Source: Sphingobium sp. AP49
GTDB taxonomy: Bacteria > Pseudomonadota > Alphaproteobacteria > Sphingomonadales > Sphingomonadaceae
Direction: 5' to 3'
Length of the DNA stretch: 64,000 nucleotides
Assembly: GCF_000281715.2 (NCBI RefSeq)
Contig: NZ_CP124576.1
Span: forward strand, 379,501-443,500
The translations under genes and the position numbers were made by a program. Positions 61,956 through 64,000 of this stretch are shown here, one piece after another (within the stretch, counting starts at the first letter, position 1; the number at the start of each line of letters is the position of its first letter). The notes under the pieces are model-generated. The model was not told the origin of the DNA. It saw only the letters and a program-made list of their open reading frames with translations, and did not search any database.

Positions 61956-63163
61956 TGCGCGCCTCCCGCCACCGGCCAGGGCTGCGCGACCGACCGCAGT
62001 CCGTCGATGTCGAGCCGGGCATATATCATTGTCGATGATCGGGAGCGGTGCCGCAGCACGTCGCCCACTTCGTCGAGCGACGCGCCCGTATTCACGAGCT
62101 GGGTGGCAAGGCTATGACGCAGAAGGTGCGATCCCACATAGGGCGTCGCCGGCTTCTTGCCGGTCGCCTTGAGGGCATCCTTGAGGATGGCGTTGACGAT
62201 CTGCCCATCCTTGAACGGGCGATGCGGCGCGCGATGGGCGACGAACATCGTGCGGCAAGCCGCCGGTCCTCGCTCCTCGCGAAGATAGCGGCTCAGCGCG
62301 TCGCCGACCTCCACCGTGATCGGCAGGCGGTCGTGCAGCTTGCCCTTGCCGCGCACCGTAAGCTCGCCCGAGCGCCAGTCGATGTCGTCGAGCTGGATCG
62401 CAATGACCTCGGCCGCGCGCAGGCCAAGCCGGGCCATGAGCAACAGCATCGCATAGTCCCGCGCGCCGTGACGGGGATTGTCGCGCACGCAAGCCAGCAC
62501 TGCCTCGACGCCTTCCGGCGACAGGTGGCGCGGCAATCGCGCTCCCCAGACCTTCGCCGTCTTCGGCACGCTCAGCGCCAGATTGGTCGCCGTGGCCCCG
62601 CAGCCGAACAGATATTGAAGGAAGATACGGACATGGGTGGCGACCGTCTTGTCGCGACGGGCGGTGGTCAGCACATGTTCCATGAAGCCGATCACGTCGG
62701 CGGGACGCAGGCTGCCCGGATCGATTATCGTCTCGCCGAAGCGATCGTCGAGGAAGCGGCGCGCGAAGCCTATCGTATGGGGGATGCTCCGCGGACTGAG
62801 GCCGCGCTGTTTGACGAGATAGGTCTCGAAGTCCGCCAGCAGTGTCGCGCGCGCCTGCTGCACCTCGGTCAATGGCACCGGCTGCGTCACGCCGATATCG
62901 AGCAGATGCTGCGCGAAGCGACGGGCCAACTTATACGGCCATGCCGTGCCCGCATGCTTGCGCGGCACTTTGCGGCCCACCTGCTCGGCCATGTCGAGGG
63001 TCAACGCCGGAGGGTCGATCCCCTCAGCATCCATCACGTGGCCCACTTTCCGCAGGATCCATCGATAGGCATTGATCGTGGCGGGTGTGTAGTTCTCCGC
63101 CGCAAAACTCTCGGCGAACGAGTCCAGATAAGGCTCGATGCTGGTCTGCAAATATTGAGGCAT
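61952..63163 (-). CDS. ritA: Tyrosine recombinase RitA of the RIT element
   Basis: About 403 residues from ATG 63163 (GGAG 10 bp upstream); an earlier in-frame start at 63226 would lie close to the element's end repeats. A SAM-like N-terminal domain (about 75-170) precedes the catalytic domain with Arg in LGLRAAEVIAI, Lys in GKGKLHDRLP, HxxR in HLLRHSLATQ, His in VLRHRSRSS and Tyr in TMIYARLD. First and largest gene of the trio. Confidence 0.87.
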   Translation of the reverse strand: MPQYLQTSIEPYLDSFAESFAAENYTPATINAYRWILRKVGHVMDAEGIDPPALTLDMAEQVGRKVPRKHAGTAWPYKLARRFAQHLLDIGVTQPVPLTEVQQARATLLADFETYLVKQRGLSPRSIPHTIGFARRFLDDRFGETIIDPGSLRPADVIGFMEHVLTTARRDKTVATHVRIFLQYLFGCGATATNLALSVPKTAKVWGARLPRHLSPEGVEAVLACVRDNPRHGARDYAMLLLMARLGLRAAEVIAIQLDDIDWRSGELTVRGKGKLHDRLPITVEVGDALSRYLREERGPAACRTMFVAHRAPHRPFKDGQIVNAILKDALKATGKKPATPYVGSHLLRHSLATQLVNTGASLDEVGDVLRHRSRSSTMIYARLDIDGLRSVAQPWPVAGGAQ

Positions 63164-63252
63164 GATCGTCGTGCTCCATGTCGTTGGAGCGACGAAGATT
63201 ATGCCGAATGGGATTGGCGCGATCATACTGCCAACCGCGCGCTGCCGATCAG

Positions 63253-63283
63253 ATGCGGCATAATCCGGATCACGGCATTATGG
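63253..63283 (-). repeat. Right inverted repeat of the RIT element
   Basis: Perfect inverted copy of 59939-59969. It lies 23 bp inside the right junction copy of GACCCAT, unlike the left copy, which abuts it; the extra DNA is a palindrome at 63286-63307. Confidence 0.9.
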
Positions 63284-63285
63284 CC

Positions 63286-63307
63286 CTTATGCCGATATCG
63301 GCATAAG
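63286..63307. repeat. 22-bp palindrome at the right end of the RIT element
   Basis: Perfect palindrome built of CTTATGCCGAT and its complement, so TTATGCCG and CGGCATAA face each other. The last G is the first base of the right GACCCAT. It probably is a recombinase-binding site. The left end has no equivalent palindrome. Confidence 0.8.
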
Positions 63308-63313
63308 ACCCAT

Positions 63314-63619
63314 GCGACCGGCCATTCCTCCCGGCTGGCGCGCAATCTGGTGACCCAGTTCGGCAGCCGCGATTATGCGCGGGAGGAACTGATCGCCGAA
63401 ATGGGGTCCGCCTTCCTTTGCGCGGCGCTGGGCATCGTGCCGACCGTGCGTCATGCCGACTATATCGGGTCATGGCTCGAGGTGCTGCGCGAGGATAATC
63501 GGGCCATCTTCCGCGCCGCCAGCGCCGCAAGCAAGGCGGCCGACTGGTTGCTTGCCCGGCACGAGGAAGCAGGCGCCGACGCGATCGATGCCACGGCGCA
63601 GGGGAGGATCGCAGCATGA
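63314..63619 (+). pseudogene. ardC antirestriction gene, 3' part
   Basis: The remaining 101 codons of ardC: ATGHSSRLARN completes the zinc motif, followed by YAREELIAEMGSAFLCAALG and DYIGSWLEVLREDNRAIFRA as in ArdC zincin domains. It has no start of its own. With the 5' part it would make a protein of 321 residues, a normal ArdC length. Its stop overlaps the next gene by 4 bp. Confidence 0.9.
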
Positions 63620-63996
63620 GCCTCCTCCCCGACACGCTGCGCGAGGCCCTGCGCGCCAACGCCATCGCCGCCTGCGCGGCCGAGCAGGATGCGGTCGTCA
63701 TCGATCACCGTCCCCTCGTCAAATTCTTCAATCCGATGGGCGCCGCGACATGGATCGCGAGCGAGCTCTACCCCGATGGCGATAGCCTGTTCGGTCTTGC
63801 TGATCTGGGTTTCGGCTGTCCCGAGGTCGGATGCTTCTCGCTTCGCGAGATCGCTGCGATCCACCTGCCCTTCGGGCTGCGGATCGAACGCGACCTGTGT
63901 TTCGTGACCCGGCACCCGCTCTCCCGCTGGGCACAGGCCGCGCGGCAATGCGGCTCCCTCATCCATGCCGAACAGCTTTTGCGCGAGGCCCCCTAG
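63616..63996 (+). CDS. DUF2958 family protein
   Basis: A 126-residue protein whose ATG overlaps the ardC stop (ATGA). It shows the DUF2958 pattern: PLVKFFNPMGAATWIASEL, DSLFGLADLGFGCPEVG and LPFGLRIERDLCF. DUF2958 genes regularly follow ardC on sphingomonad conjugative elements. With ardC split, its translation may suffer because coupling is lost. Function unknown. Confidence 0.88.
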   Translation: MSLLPDTLREALRANAIAACAAEQDAVVIDHRPLVKFFNPMGAATWIASELYPDGDSLFGLADLGFGCPEVGCFSLREIAAIHLPFGLRIERDLCFVTRHPLSRWAQAARQCGSLIHAEQLLREAP

Positions 63997-64000
63997 GGTG

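Larger units (their letters stand above)
59943..63313. mobile_element. RIT (recombinase-in-trio) element inserted in ardC
   Basis: A 3,371-bp insertion carrying three overlapping tyrosine recombinase genes on the minus strand. A 7-bp GACCCAT occurs at both junctions (59936-59942 and 63307-63313); removing the element and one copy restores the ardC frame exactly. Near the ends are a perfect 31-bp inverted repeat (59939-59969 and 63253-63283) and repeats of TTATGCCG / CGGCATAA, including a 22-bp palindrome at the right end. Order, overlaps and sizes of the genes and the end motifs match the RIT class known from Pseudomonadota. Confidence 0.9.

Noticed and set aside
60025..63226. Long plus-strand frames within the recombinase region
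   Set aside because: They are antisense to three clear tyrosine recombinase genes; only the last part, from 63314, is real ardC.
1..64000. CRISPR arrays, rRNA genes and replication origin
   Set aside because: No regularly spaced repeats, rRNA motifs, iterons or DnaA-box clusters were seen on reading the window.

Overview
The window looks like chromosome or large-replicon DNA of a high-GC alphaproteobacterium, most likely a member of the Sphingomonadaceae (Sphingobium, Sphingomonas or Novosphingobium type). The reasons are an EcfG-type general stress sigma factor with GGAAC-type promoters, the luxR-luxI-phyH quorum-sensing arrangement, an ardC-DUF2958 pair with a DUF6771-like small gene, a SphA-like outer-membrane protein, and the overall codon style. 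This assignment rests on gene content and family knowledge, not on a search.

Layout. 0-3.1 kb: an operon of a GNAT-like acyltransferase and a ThiF/E1-like adenylyltransferase that runs off the left edge, then a Tat-exported metallo-beta-lactamase-fold enzyme. 3.4-5.4 kb: an IS110-type transposase remnant abutting a CPA1-type cation/proton antiporter. 5.7-16.1 kb: one long, tightly coupled chemosensory operon on the minus strand: soluble MCP with two signalling hairpins, triple-CheW, CheB, CheR (frameshifted 3' end), CheA, STAS, CheY, CheC and a PAS hybrid histidine kinase. A complete IS5-family element with a programmed -1 frameshift site (16.3-17.1 kb) separates this operon from an MscS-type channel gene.

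19.6-27.4 kb: two ferritin-like exported proteins, an NRAMP Mn transporter and a small membrane protein form an operon divergent from a Crp/Fnr regulator. Next comes an ECF sigma / anti-sigma (RskA-like) / fasciclin operon, then a YcaQ-like DNA glycosylase gene broken by one base. 27.5-30.7 kb: two L,D-transpeptidases and a YcbK-like peptidase (cell wall). 30.8-45 kb: a stress neighbourhood with a decayed response regulator, an EcfG-like sigma factor with its own EcfG-type promoter, aldehyde dehydrogenase plus flavin disulfide reductase, SHOCT, transglutaminase, a coiled-coil lipoprotein, a methyltransferase, a PNPOx-like protein, DUF3182 plus hydrolase, an F420-type oxidoreductase, hemerythrin, and a row of three very small proteins (33-53 residues) not easily seen by gene callers.

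45.5-50.8 kb: arylsulfatase, DUF1254 protein and SphA-like outer-membrane protein, possibly an acquired catabolic module. 50.8-52.3 kb: decayed DNA with an AraC/GyrI-like pseudogene and a degenerate repeat. 52.3-64 kb: accessory, plasmid- or ICE-like DNA with a DUF6771-like small protein, an MNT-HEPN fusion, a MarR-like regulator, small conserved proteins, a membrane-tethered HTH protein, and a luxR / luxI-phyH-gntR quorum-sensing cluster. It ends with an ardC antirestriction gene split by a recombinase-in-trio (RIT) element; removing the element with one copy of a 7-bp direct repeat restores ardC in frame. Two single-base frameshifts (cheR, ycaQ) may be real decay or assembly errors. No rRNA, tRNA or CRISPR array was recognised.
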